Source of the DNA: Succinatimonas sp. UBA6849
GTDB lineage: Bacteria > Pseudomonadota > Gammaproteobacteria > Enterobacterales > Succinivibrionaceae
Assembly (NCBI GenBank): GCA_002449335.1
Contig: DKDL01000010.1
Coordinates: 1 to 22,116 of the forward strand
Length of the DNA stretch: 22,116 nucleotides
Direction: 5' to 3'
The notes beneath the pieces are model-generated. The model ran no database searches. It saw only the letters and a list, made by a program, of their open reading frames with translations, and had not been told where the DNA came from. A program made the position numbers and the translations under genes. Position 1 is the first letter of the stretch. Every line of letters begins with the position of its first letter. This document shows positions 7,355 through 13,602 of the stretch, in pieces.

Positions 7355-8203
7355 TTATTTTTTCAAATGATTTTCCGTATCATCAGAAATTTCTTGTTTA
7401 TTTTCAAAGGAATTATCTTGAATTTGAGCGTTATTGCTCTCTTCTTCAGAGACAATATCAAAGACATTTCTAAATAAGACAGAGTCTGACAAAAAGACTG
7501 AAGCATTGACGTTGTCATGCTTTGCTGACTCACTTAACATTTGAGCTCCAATCTTTACAGTTTTAGGATCTTTTACAAAGACTCTCCCTAAAATGTTGTA
7601 ACCTTTACTGATACCTAAAAGGTTAATTACACGTAAAGACCAGTAGGCTCCGTTCTCATAGTCATTAAGGGCATAGTAAAGTTGCGAGATCTTAGCTGAG
7701 ACTGTAGCTTTGGTAAGATAATAACCACGATATTCAGTAAGACCTGAGACAGCAGCCTTTTGCAGACACTTTTCAAATTCTAGGTTCAGATCTTTTCTTT
7801 GGAAAAAGTACTTATCCTCAATCAGGCCTCTGTAAAAAGACTTGGCATTGTCAGGTACATCCTCAGGAGGAAGAGATGAGAGATACATTGATAAAACATC
7901 AGGTGCTGCATTCATGTCACCTGTAGTGCACTTTTTAGTTAGGTCTAAAAACTTTAAGGAGAGGGGACTGTCTTTTTGAGTAGATGTGTCTTTTAGAGGA
8001 ACAACAATCTTATCCTCAGTCTCATCTTCAAGGGTACAGCCCTGAATAAAAACAGAAGAGCTGAGAACTATCACTGCAGAAAAAATAAAAGACGCAGATT
8101 TTACAAAACTACGTCTAGAAAAGGCGAAAGAATTTTCGCCTTTTTTATTTAATCTTGATGAGTTTTTACTATTCAGGAAGATCAAAGTCTGCTGCCTTAC
8201 CAC
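7355..8203 (-). CDS. Unrecognised Tat-type lipoprotein with Sel1/TPR-like helical repeats
   Basis: 282 residues at the longest. The N-terminal part holds a Tat-like signal, SRRSFVK (29-35), then a hydrophobic stretch and a lipobox-like FIQGC with the cysteine at 56. The mature part is mostly helical, with repeat-like stretches (around 120-160, 165-190 and 195-240, for example YYALNDYENGAYWSLRVINL and GAQMLSESAKHDNVNA) resembling Sel1/TPR solenoids, and ends in an acidic Asn/Glu-rich tail. The start is uncertain. The GTG at 8203 and a TTG at 8185 are both inside the end of bamE, and no ATG occurs before the signal sequence, so translation probably depends on coupling to bamE. A terminator-like hairpin (8119-8144) lies within the n-region codons. 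The product is probably anchored in the cell envelope. The frame is intact over its whole length, which supports a real gene, but its function is unknown. Confidence 0.68.
   Translation of the reverse strand: MVRQQTLIFLNSKNSSRLNKKGENSFAFSRRSFVKSASFIFSAVIVLSSSVFIQGCTLEDETEDKIVVPLKDTSTQKDSPLSLKFLDLTKKCTTGDMNAAPDVLSMYLSSLPPEDVPDNAKSFYRGLIEDKYFFQRKDLNLEFEKCLQKAAVSGLTEYRGYYLTKATVSAKISQLYYALNDYENGAYWSLRVINLLGISKGYNILGRVFVKDPKTVKIGAQMLSESAKHDNVNASVFLSDSVLFRNVFDIVSEEESNNAQIQDNSFENKQEISDDTENHLKK
8119..8144. terminator. Terminator-like hairpin after bamE, inside the next reading frame
   Basis: Stem AAAAGGCGAAA (8119-8129) / TTTTCGCCTTT (8134-8144) with a 4-nt loop. On the plus strand a run of six T and ATTT follows; on the minus strand four T follow the stem. 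It is placed 25 bp after the bamE stop codon, where a bamE terminator would be expected, yet it also lies within codons of the lipoprotein frame. Its working direction is uncertain. Confidence 0.55.
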
Positions 8204-8561
8204 CGTTAGGTGCGCTCTTCAGACCTTCACCGAAGGTTGTAGGTTTCTTATAGTCACCTGACATATCAACTAAGGTATCACCATTGAAGAGTAATACTAG
8301 CTTCTGAACAGTAGGTGAGCTCCAACCTTCACGTTTGAAACAAACGTAATACCAGCGTGACTTGTCATAAGGATCGATGAGCATTGGAGTACCCAGAACG
8401 AAACGAACCTGTTCTGCAGACATTCCATAAGCTAGCTGGTTTACCAGATCCTGCTCAACATAGTTACCCTGATTCAGATCGGCTCTATAAGCACAAGAGG
8501 TTGTCAGAAGTGAAACTGTGGTGGCAAAAACTGCTACAGATAGTAATTTCTTAATTTGCAT
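8169..8561 (-). CDS. bamE: Outer membrane protein assembly factor BamE (SmpA/OmlA)
   Basis: 130 residues. A Sec lipoprotein signal ends in the lipobox LTTSC, with the lipidated cysteine at 23. The mature part has the BamE signatures: YRADLNQGNYVEQ (25-37), the GMSAEQVRFVLGTP helix-turn (46-59), DPYDKSRWYYV (63-73) and an LVLLFNGDTLVDMSGD strand pair near the end. BamE is the small outer-membrane lipoprotein that stabilises the BamA-BamD complex for beta-barrel insertion. The ATG has AAAGGA six bases upstream, and a candidate extended -10 promoter lies just before that. It is divergent from grpE, with 162 bp between the two. Its last codons overlap the frame of the following lipoprotein gene by about 35 bp. 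Confidence 0.95.
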   Translation of the reverse strand: MQIKKLLSVAVFATTVSLLTTSCAYRADLNQGNYVEQDLVNQLAYGMSAEQVRFVLGTPMLIDPYDKSRWYYVCFKREGWSSPTVQKLVLLFNGDTLVDMSGDYKKPTTFGEGLKSAPNGGKAADFDLPE

Positions 8562-8585
8562 AATAAATCCTTTGTTACTCCGGAA

Positions 8586-8594
8586 ATTGTAGCA
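8586..8594 (-). promoter_or_regulatory. Candidate bamE promoter (extended -10)
   Basis: On the minus strand TGCTACAAT is an extended -10 element, ending about 25 bases before the bamE ATG. The -35 region is only weakly recognisable, which is usual for extended -10 promoters. It would give a short leader of roughly 18 nt that contains the ribosome site. Confidence 0.45.
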
Positions 8595-8653
8595 AAAAAT
8601 TCATTGCTTAAAATTAGAAAAGCAAAGATTTTTACTAAATTTCTGATAGCGGT

Positions 8654-8683
8654 CTTGAATTTTATTTAGTGTATCCCCATGTA
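8654..8683 (+). promoter_or_regulatory. Sigma-32 heat-shock promoter of grpE-dnaK-dnaJ
   Basis: CTTGAA (8654-8659), a 15-bp spacer, then CCCCATGTA (8675-8683). This matches the RpoH consensus (CTTGAA, 13-15 bp, CCCCATnTA) at essentially every position. It lies 40 bp before the grpE ATG and implies heat-shock induction of the whole chaperone cluster. Confidence 0.93.
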
Positions 8684-8723
8684 GTCATAAGCGTTAATTC
8701 TACGAATTTTTTAAGAGATAAAA

Positions 8724-9470
8724 ATGCAGACTGAAGAAACACAAATGCAACAGGCTTTTGAAAAAGCACAGGCAGAAGCTCAAGAAAGAGAGCAAAAGCA
8801 AGAAGAAAAGGCTCAAGAGGCTCAGGCTAATGGTGAAAACCATGCTCCACAGGATGCAACAAATGCTGCTCCTAATGACAACGAGTCAGAAATTGCTTTT
8901 GATCCAAAAGAGCTTGTAACTGAAAACGAGCAGTTAAAGTCTCAGTTATCTGCACTTGAAGCTAAGTACAAGGCTGATAACGATAAATTAGTCAGAGCTT
9001 TAGCTGAGTGTGAGAACCAGAAAAAGAGAATTGAAGCTGACGTTGAACGTGAGCGTAAATTCGGCAATGAAAAGATTTTAAAAGCTTTAATTCCAGTAGT
9101 TGATTCTCTAGAGCTTGCTCTAAAGCATTCAGATATCAACGATCCTGCAATTAAGCCTATTGTAGAAGGTGTTCAGAACACTACTACATTACTTCTAAAA
9201 GAGTTAGGCAAGTTTGGTGTTGAAGCAGTTGACCCACAGGGTCAGCCATTTGATCCAAATCTGCATCAGGCAATCTCAATGGTGCCATCAGCAGAGGTTG
9301 AAGCTCAGCACGTTCTATCTGTAATGCAAAAAGGCTATACCTTAAACGGTCGTGTAGTAAGACCTGCTATGGTAATCGTATCAGCTGGTGCTCCTGCTGG
9401 TGCTAAACCAAATGAGAATGCATCACAGGATAACGGTGAGCAAAAAAATTCTATAAATATTGAAGCTTAG
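8724..9470 (+). CDS. grpE: Nucleotide exchange factor GrpE
   Basis: 248 residues, longer than the E. coli protein (197) because of a 55-residue Gln/Glu/Ala-rich N-terminal extension and a 20-residue hydrophilic tail. GrpE is the homodimeric cytoplasmic factor that releases ADP from DnaK. The long dimerisation coiled coil spans roughly 60-120. The beta-domain that contacts the DnaK ATPase lobe carries the family signature FDPNLHQAISMVPS (175-188) and VMQKGYTLNGRVVRPAMVIVS (200-220). The ATG is preceded only by a weak AAGAGA site; a second ATG eight codons later is a possible alternative. It is first in the cluster directly under the sigma-32 promoter, with dnaK 130 bp downstream. It ends in TAG. 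Confidence 0.96.
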   Translation: MQTEETQMQQAFEKAQAEAQEREQKQEEKAQEAQANGENHAPQDATNAAPNDNESEIAFDPKELVTENEQLKSQLSALEAKYKADNDKLVRALAECENQKKRIEADVERERKFGNEKILKALIPVVDSLELALKHSDINDPAIKPIVEGVQNTTTLLLKELGKFGVEAVDPQGQPFDPNLHQAISMVPSAEVEAQHVLSVMQKGYTLNGRVVRPAMVIVSAGAPAGAKPNENASQDNGEQKNSINIEA

Positions 9471-9600
9471 ACTTGAAAAAGAAAAATTAAGCTCCATTTA
9501 GTAAGACAGAAAAGATTTAGAAAGTTATTAAAAATAACAGTTAAGTTAAAAAGACTGATTATTAAAGATAACGAACAACAGAATTTAAGAGGATTTTAAA

Positions 9601-11532
9601 ATGGGAAAGATTATTGGTATTGACTTAGGTACTACTAATTCATGCGTTGCCGTTTTAGATGGTGACAAAGTTCGTGTATTAGAGAACTCAGAAGGTCGTC
9701 GTACCACTCCTTCTATCGTAGCTTACGCAAAAGACGGCGAAATCATCGTTGGTGATGCTGCTAAGCGTCAGGCTGTTACAAACCCAAAGAATACACTGTT
9801 CGCTATTAAGCGTTTAATCGGTCGTCGTTATGACGATGCTGAGGTTCAGCGTGATATCGGCATTATGCCATTCAAGATCACCAAGGCAGACAATGGTGAT
9901 GCTTGGGTTGAGGTTGATGACAAGAAGTTAGCTCCACCACAGATTTCAGCTGAAGTTTTAAAGAAGATGAAGAAGACTGCTGAAGATATCTTAGGTGAGG
10001 AAGTAACTGAAGCTGTTATTACCTGCCCTGCATACTTCAACGATTCACAGCGTCAGGCAACTAAGGATGCTGGTCGTATCGCAGGCTTAAACGTAAAGCG
10101 TATTATTAACGAGCCTACTGCAGCTGCTATTGCTTACGGTGAGGACAAGGCTAAGGGCGAGCAGAAGATTGCTGTTTACGACTTAGGTGGTGGTACCTTC
10201 GATATCTCAATTATTGATATTGATGAAGTTGACGGCGAGAAGACCTTTGAAGTTTTAGCAACTAACGGTGATACTCACTTAGGTGGTGAGGATTTCGATA
10301 ACCGTATCGTTGATTACTTAATTGACGAGTTCAAGACTGAGCAGGGCGTTGACTTACGTACTGATCCATTAGCTCTACAGCGTTTGAAGGAAGCTGCTGA
10401 GAAGGCAAAGATTGAGTTGTCATCATCACAGCAGACCGATGTAAACTTACCTTACATCACCGCTGATGCTACTGGTCCTAAGCACATGAACATTAAGATC
10501 ACACGCGCTAAGTTAGAGTCATTAGTTGAAGAGTTAGTAACTAAGACCTTAGAGCCAGTTAAGACCGCTTTATCAGATGCTGGTTTATCACCATCAGATG
10601 TTAACGACGTAATCTTAGTTGGTGGTCAGTCACGTATGCCTATGGTTCAGAAGTTAGTAGCTGACTTCTTCGGTAAAGAGCCACGTAAGGACGTAAACCC
10701 AGATGAGGCAGTTGCTATCGGTGCTGCAATTCAGGGTGGTGTTTTAACTGGTGATAAGAAAGACGTTCTGTTACTAGATGTTACCCCACTGTCATTAGGT
10801 ATTGAGACCTTAGGCGGTGTTATGACTACCTTAATTGAGAAGAACACCACTATCCCAACTAAGAAGTCACAGGTATTCTCAACTGCTGAGGATAACCAGC
10901 CTGCTGTAACCATTCACGTATTACAGGGTGAGCGTAAGAGAGCTGCTGACAATAAGTCATTAGGTCAGTTCAACTTAGAGGGTATCGAGCCTCAGCCACG
11001 TGGAATGGCACAGATTGAAGTTACCTTCGATATCGATGCTGATGGTTTAATCCACGTATCAGCTAAGGATAAGAAGACTGGCAAAGAGCAGAAGATCACT
11101 ATTAAGTCATCTTCAGGTCTGTCAGACGACGATATCAAGCGTATGGTACGTGAGGCAGAAGAGCACTCAGCTGAGGATAAGAAGTTTGAGGAGTTAGCAA
11201 ACGCACGTAACAGAGCTGACGCTACCGCTCATCAGGTTAAGAAGCAGTTAGCTGATCTTGGTGACAAGGTATCAGATGCTGATAAGACCAAGGTTAACAA
11301 GGCATTAGCTGACTTAGAGTTAGCTGCTCGTGGTGACGACAAGGATAAGATTGAGCAGGCTGAAAAGGCTGTAATGGAAGCTGCAACCGCTTTATTACAG
11401 GCAGGTCAGGCACAGGCTCAAGCTCAGCAAGCTCAACAGGCTTCACAGTCACAGGCACAACAGAATAACTCATCAAAGGATGACAATGTTGTTGATGCTG
11501 AGTTCGAAGAAGTTAAAGACGACAAGAAATAA
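9601..11532 (+). CDS. dnaK: Chaperone DnaK (Hsp70)
   Basis: 643 residues, full length. The ATP-driven chaperone works with DnaJ and GrpE in the cytoplasm. Nucleotide-binding domain: phosphate-1 motif IGIDLGTTNS (5-14), phosphate-2 DLGGGTFD (194-201) and VGGQSRMP (340-347). The conserved linker VLLLDVTPLSLGIETLGG (389-406) leads into the substrate-binding beta-domain and helical lid. After the lid comes a Gln/Ala-rich stretch (600-621), and the protein ends in VVDAEFEEVKDDKK, the C-terminal motif common to proteobacterial DnaK. Start: ATG with a strong AAGAGGA seven bases upstream. Codon use is strongly biased (TTA for Leu, few rare codons), as expected for a highly expressed gene. A hairpin lies between this gene and dnaJ. 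Confidence 0.99.
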   Translation: MGKIIGIDLGTTNSCVAVLDGDKVRVLENSEGRRTTPSIVAYAKDGEIIVGDAAKRQAVTNPKNTLFAIKRLIGRRYDDAEVQRDIGIMPFKITKADNGDAWVEVDDKKLAPPQISAEVLKKMKKTAEDILGEEVTEAVITCPAYFNDSQRQATKDAGRIAGLNVKRIINEPTAAAIAYGEDKAKGEQKIAVYDLGGGTFDISIIDIDEVDGEKTFEVLATNGDTHLGGEDFDNRIVDYLIDEFKTEQGVDLRTDPLALQRLKEAAEKAKIELSSSQQTDVNLPYITADATGPKHMNIKITRAKLESLVEELVTKTLEPVKTALSDAGLSPSDVNDVILVGGQSRMPMVQKLVADFFGKEPRKDVNPDEAVAIGAAIQGGVLTGDKKDVLLLDVTPLSLGIETLGGVMTTLIEKNTTIPTKKSQVFSTAEDNQPAVTIHVLQGERKRAADNKSLGQFNLEGIEPQPRGMAQIEVTFDIDADGLIHVSAKDKKTGKEQKITIKSSSGLSDDDIKRMVREAEEHSAEDKKFEELANARNRADATAHQVKKQLADLGDKVSDADKTKVNKALADLELAARGDDKDKIEQAEKAVMEAATALLQAGQAQAQAQQAQQASQSQAQQNNSSKDDNVVDAEFEEVKDDKK

Positions 11533-11556
11533 TCTTAAATCATAAAGATTAGTTTA

Positions 11557-11586
11557 AAAGGTGGGTGGAGTATTCCACCTGCCTTT
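11557..11586 (+). terminator. Hairpin in the dnaK-dnaJ gap, possible partial terminator
   Basis: Stem AAAGGTGGGTGGA (11557-11569) / TCCACCTGCCTTT (11574-11586) has two weak positions and a GTAT loop, then TTGTC. Its place, 24 bp after dnaK and 22 bp before dnaJ, suggests partial termination or mRNA processing that lowers DnaJ relative to DnaK. Confidence 0.55.
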
Positions 11587-11608
11587 TGTCAGTTATAAAG
11601 AGGATAAA

Positions 11609-12814
11609 ATGGCCGAAAAACGTGATTACTATGAGGTGCTTGGCGTAGACAAAGGGGCAGATGATGCAACCATCAAGCGTGCGTTCAAGCGTCTTGCTAT
11701 AAAGTATCACCCTGACAGAAATAAGGATCCTGGTGCAGGTGATAAGTTCCGTGAAATTAACGAAGCTTATCAGGTGTTGTCTGATCCTCAAAAGAGAGCT
11801 GCTTACGATCAGTATGGCTTTGCTGGTGCTGACGGTTCACAGGCCGGTGGTGGTAATCCATTCGGCGGTGGCGGCTTCGGCGGCGCTGATTTCAGTGATA
11901 TTTTCGGTGATGCTTTCTCTGATCTCTTCGGTGGTCGTGGCGGATTTGGTTCTCGTAACCAAGGACCACGCGAAATTAGAGGTCGTGATATCAGAGCTAA
12001 GTTAACCTTAACTCTAGAAGAGGCTGTAAAAGGCTGCAAGAAGAAGTTAAGTGTTAAGACTTACGTTAAGTGTAAGGACTGTGGTGGTTCAGGCTTAGGC
12101 AAGAACGGTAAGAAAGAGACCTGTCCTGATTGTAAGGGTAGCGGTACTGTTCATGTACGTCAGGGCTTTATGGCTTTTGCTCAAACCTGTTCACGTTGTA
12201 ATGGTACAGGTTCTATCATCACCAATGGTTGTAAGACCTGTGGTGGCACTGGCCGTGTAGTTGACTTAAAGACCTTATCAGTTGATATTCCAGCTGGTGT
12301 TGATACCGGAGACAGAATTCGCTTAAGTGGTGAAGGTGAGGCTGGTTTAAACGGTGCTGGTTCTGGTGATTTATATGTTGTAATCGAAGTTAAAGAGCAT
12401 GAGATCTTTACTCGTGATGGCAATGATTTGTACTGTGAGGTACCAATCAGCTTTACAACAGCAGCATTAGGTGGCAAGGTTGAAGTTCCTACTTTAGATG
12501 GTCCTGTAAATATTACAGTACATCCTGAGACTCAGACTGGCGTAATGATGCGTCTGTCCGGTAAGGGTGTTAAGTCTTACAACTCTACCTTTAAAGGTAA
12601 CTTGTACTGCAAGATTGTAGTTGAGACACCTGTAAACTTAACTAAAGAACAGAAAGATCTGTTAAAGAAGTTTGAAGAATCATTAAACGGTGATGACAAA
12701 GCTTCTACAACAGGGGATAGCAAAAAGAAAACTGACACCGCAGCGAAGCATAAGCCAAAGTCAGCAGGCTTCATAAAAGGTGTTAAGAAATTCTTTGAGG
12801 ATCTATCAAGTTAA
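11609..12814 (+). CDS. dnaJ: Chaperone DnaJ (Hsp40)
   Basis: 401 residues. It stimulates the DnaK ATPase and delivers unfolded substrate. J-domain 4-70 has the HPD motif at 34-36. A Gly/Phe-rich region follows (about 71-118). The zinc-binding domain has four CxxCxGxG repeats with cysteine pairs 155/158, 172/175, 194/197 and 208/211. Then come the two C-terminal beta-domains, and the protein ends in GFIKGVKKFFEDLSS. It is about 25 residues longer than E. coli DnaJ because of a Lys/Thr/Ser-rich insert before the end motif. Start: the ATG at 11609 with AAAGAGGA upstream begins the conserved AEKRDYYEVLG; the frame is open 16 codons further upstream through the intergenic hairpin, but that is not credible coding. 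It is the last gene under the heat-shock promoter. Confidence 0.98.
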   Translation: MAEKRDYYEVLGVDKGADDATIKRAFKRLAIKYHPDRNKDPGAGDKFREINEAYQVLSDPQKRAAYDQYGFAGADGSQAGGGNPFGGGGFGGADFSDIFGDAFSDLFGGRGGFGSRNQGPREIRGRDIRAKLTLTLEEAVKGCKKKLSVKTYVKCKDCGGSGLGKNGKKETCPDCKGSGTVHVRQGFMAFAQTCSRCNGTGSIITNGCKTCGGTGRVVDLKTLSVDIPAGVDTGDRIRLSGEGEAGLNGAGSGDLYVVIEVKEHEIFTRDGNDLYCEVPISFTTAALGGKVEVPTLDGPVNITVHPETQTGVMMRLSGKGVKSYNSTFKGNLYCKIVVETPVNLTKEQKDLLKKFEESLNGDDKASTTGDSKKKTDTAAKHKPKSAGFIKGVKKFFEDLSS

Positions 12815-12850
12815 TAATGTGAGTTGTACGGCTAATCGTAAGTTTTCATA

Positions 12851-12879
12851 TTGAACTAAGTTATAGATTAGGTTATTAT
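12851..12879 (+). promoter_or_regulatory. Candidate sigma-70 promoter for greA
   Basis: TTGAAC (12851-12856), a 17-bp spacer, then TATTAT (12874-12879). The transcript would start near 12886, ahead of the terminator-like hairpin at 12899-12924 and the greA ATG at 12957. Confidence 0.55.
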
Positions 12880-12898
12880 CAACTCATATGATCATGAG

Positions 12899-12931
12899 GA
12901 CGCCTGATGTAACAGTTAGGCGTCATTTTTT
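12899..12931 (+). terminator. Terminator after dnaJ / attenuator in the greA leader
   Basis: Perfect 7-bp stem GACGCCT (12899-12905) / AGGCGTC (12918-12924) with a 12-nt loop, followed by ATTTTTTTATATTTT. It ends the dnaJ transcript and, if the promoter at 12851 is used, also lies in the 5' leader of greA, as does the leader terminator that gives GraL RNA in E. coli. Confidence 0.78.
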
Positions 12932-12956
12932 TATATTTTAAATTGAGGCTATTATC

Positions 12957-13445
12957 ATGGATCAGACTCCAATGACTCCTCGTGGCGAGGATTTACTTCG
13001 CAAAGAATTACAGCGCTTAAAGACAGTAGAGAGACCTCGCATTGTAGCTGCAATTGCTGAGGCTAGAAGCCATGGTGATCTTAGCGAAAACGCAGAGTAC
13101 GATGCTGCAAAAGAAGAGCAGGGTCTTTGCGAAGCAAGAATTAAAGACATCGAAAGCAAGCTTGCAAGTGCTAATGTTATCGACGTATCTAAGTTAAAGA
13201 CTCCTAACGGTGGCAAGCTAAAGGTTATCTTTGGTGCAACTGTAACAGTCGTTGATGTTGATACAGACAAAGAGACAACTTACAGAATCGTAGGTGAAGA
13301 CGAGGCCGACATTCAGGCTAACTTAATTTCATATAAGACTCCTATCGCTAAAGGCTTATTAGGCAAGTGCGAAGAAGACGAGATTGAAATTAAGATCCCT
13401 AAGGGAACAATCTGCTACGAAATTGAAAAGGTTGAGTATATCTAA
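12957..13445 (+). CDS. greA: Transcription elongation factor GreA
   Basis: 162 residues, close to the 158 of E. coli. GreA enters the RNA polymerase secondary channel and stimulates transcript cleavage to rescue backtracked complexes. The N-terminal coiled coil carries at its tip GDLSENAEYDAAKEEQG, with the catalytic acidic pair D41 and E44 in the same positions as in E. coli. The C-terminal FKBP-like domain includes VIFGATVTVVDVD, then TYRIVGEDEAD, and ends in EKVEYI. The ATG has GAGG eight bases upstream. It is probably transcribed from its own promoter, with a leader hairpin in front and a strong terminator after it, so it is a single-gene unit. Confidence 0.98.
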   Translation: MDQTPMTPRGEDLLRKELQRLKTVERPRIVAAIAEARSHGDLSENAEYDAAKEEQGLCEARIKDIESKLASANVIDVSKLKTPNGGKLKVIFGATVTVVDVDTDKETTYRIVGEDEADIQANLISYKTPIAKGLLGKCEEDEIEIKIPKGTICYEIEKVEYI

Positions 13446-13502
13446 GAGATACAAAGCTCACTGCGTGCAACTTAATGCTCTGGTTACACAACCATTGATA
13501 AG

Positions 13503-13538
13503 AAAACGGAAGTACCAAAAGTGCCTCCGTTTTTTTTT
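13503..13538 (+). terminator. Rho-independent terminator of greA
   Basis: Stem AAAACGGA (13503-13510) / TCCGTTTT (13526-13533), with additional GTACC / GTGCC-type pairing possible inside, followed by a run of nine T. It lies 57 bp after the greA stop codon. Confidence 0.82.
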
Positions 13539-13551
13539 GCTCTTAAGGCAA

Positions 13552-13586
13552 AAGTAGATTTTAAGTAAACTTTAAAGTAGACTTTA
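13552..13586 (+). promoter_or_regulatory. Three phased palindromic repeats, candidate operator of the AlbA_2 gene
   Basis: Three consecutive copies of AAGTARAYTTT start at 13552, 13563 and 13575, that is 11 and 12 bp apart, about one helical turn. Each is itself an imperfect palindrome (AAAGT / ACTTT). They end 16 bp before the ATG of the regulator gene, overlapping any promoter there, which fits autorepression by its winged helix; this is inference. Confidence 0.6.
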
Positions 13587-13602
13587 TCTAGAGGTACTGA
13601 TT

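Noticed and set aside
11294..11476. Minus-strand frames inside dnaK, grpE, dnaJ and greA
   Set aside because: They are shadows caused by the biased codon use of highly expressed genes; none has a ribosome site or recognisable domain.
11561..11608. Upstream start for dnaJ
   Set aside because: The extra 16 codons run through the intergenic hairpin; the ATG at 11609 has AAAGAGGA and starts the J-domain.
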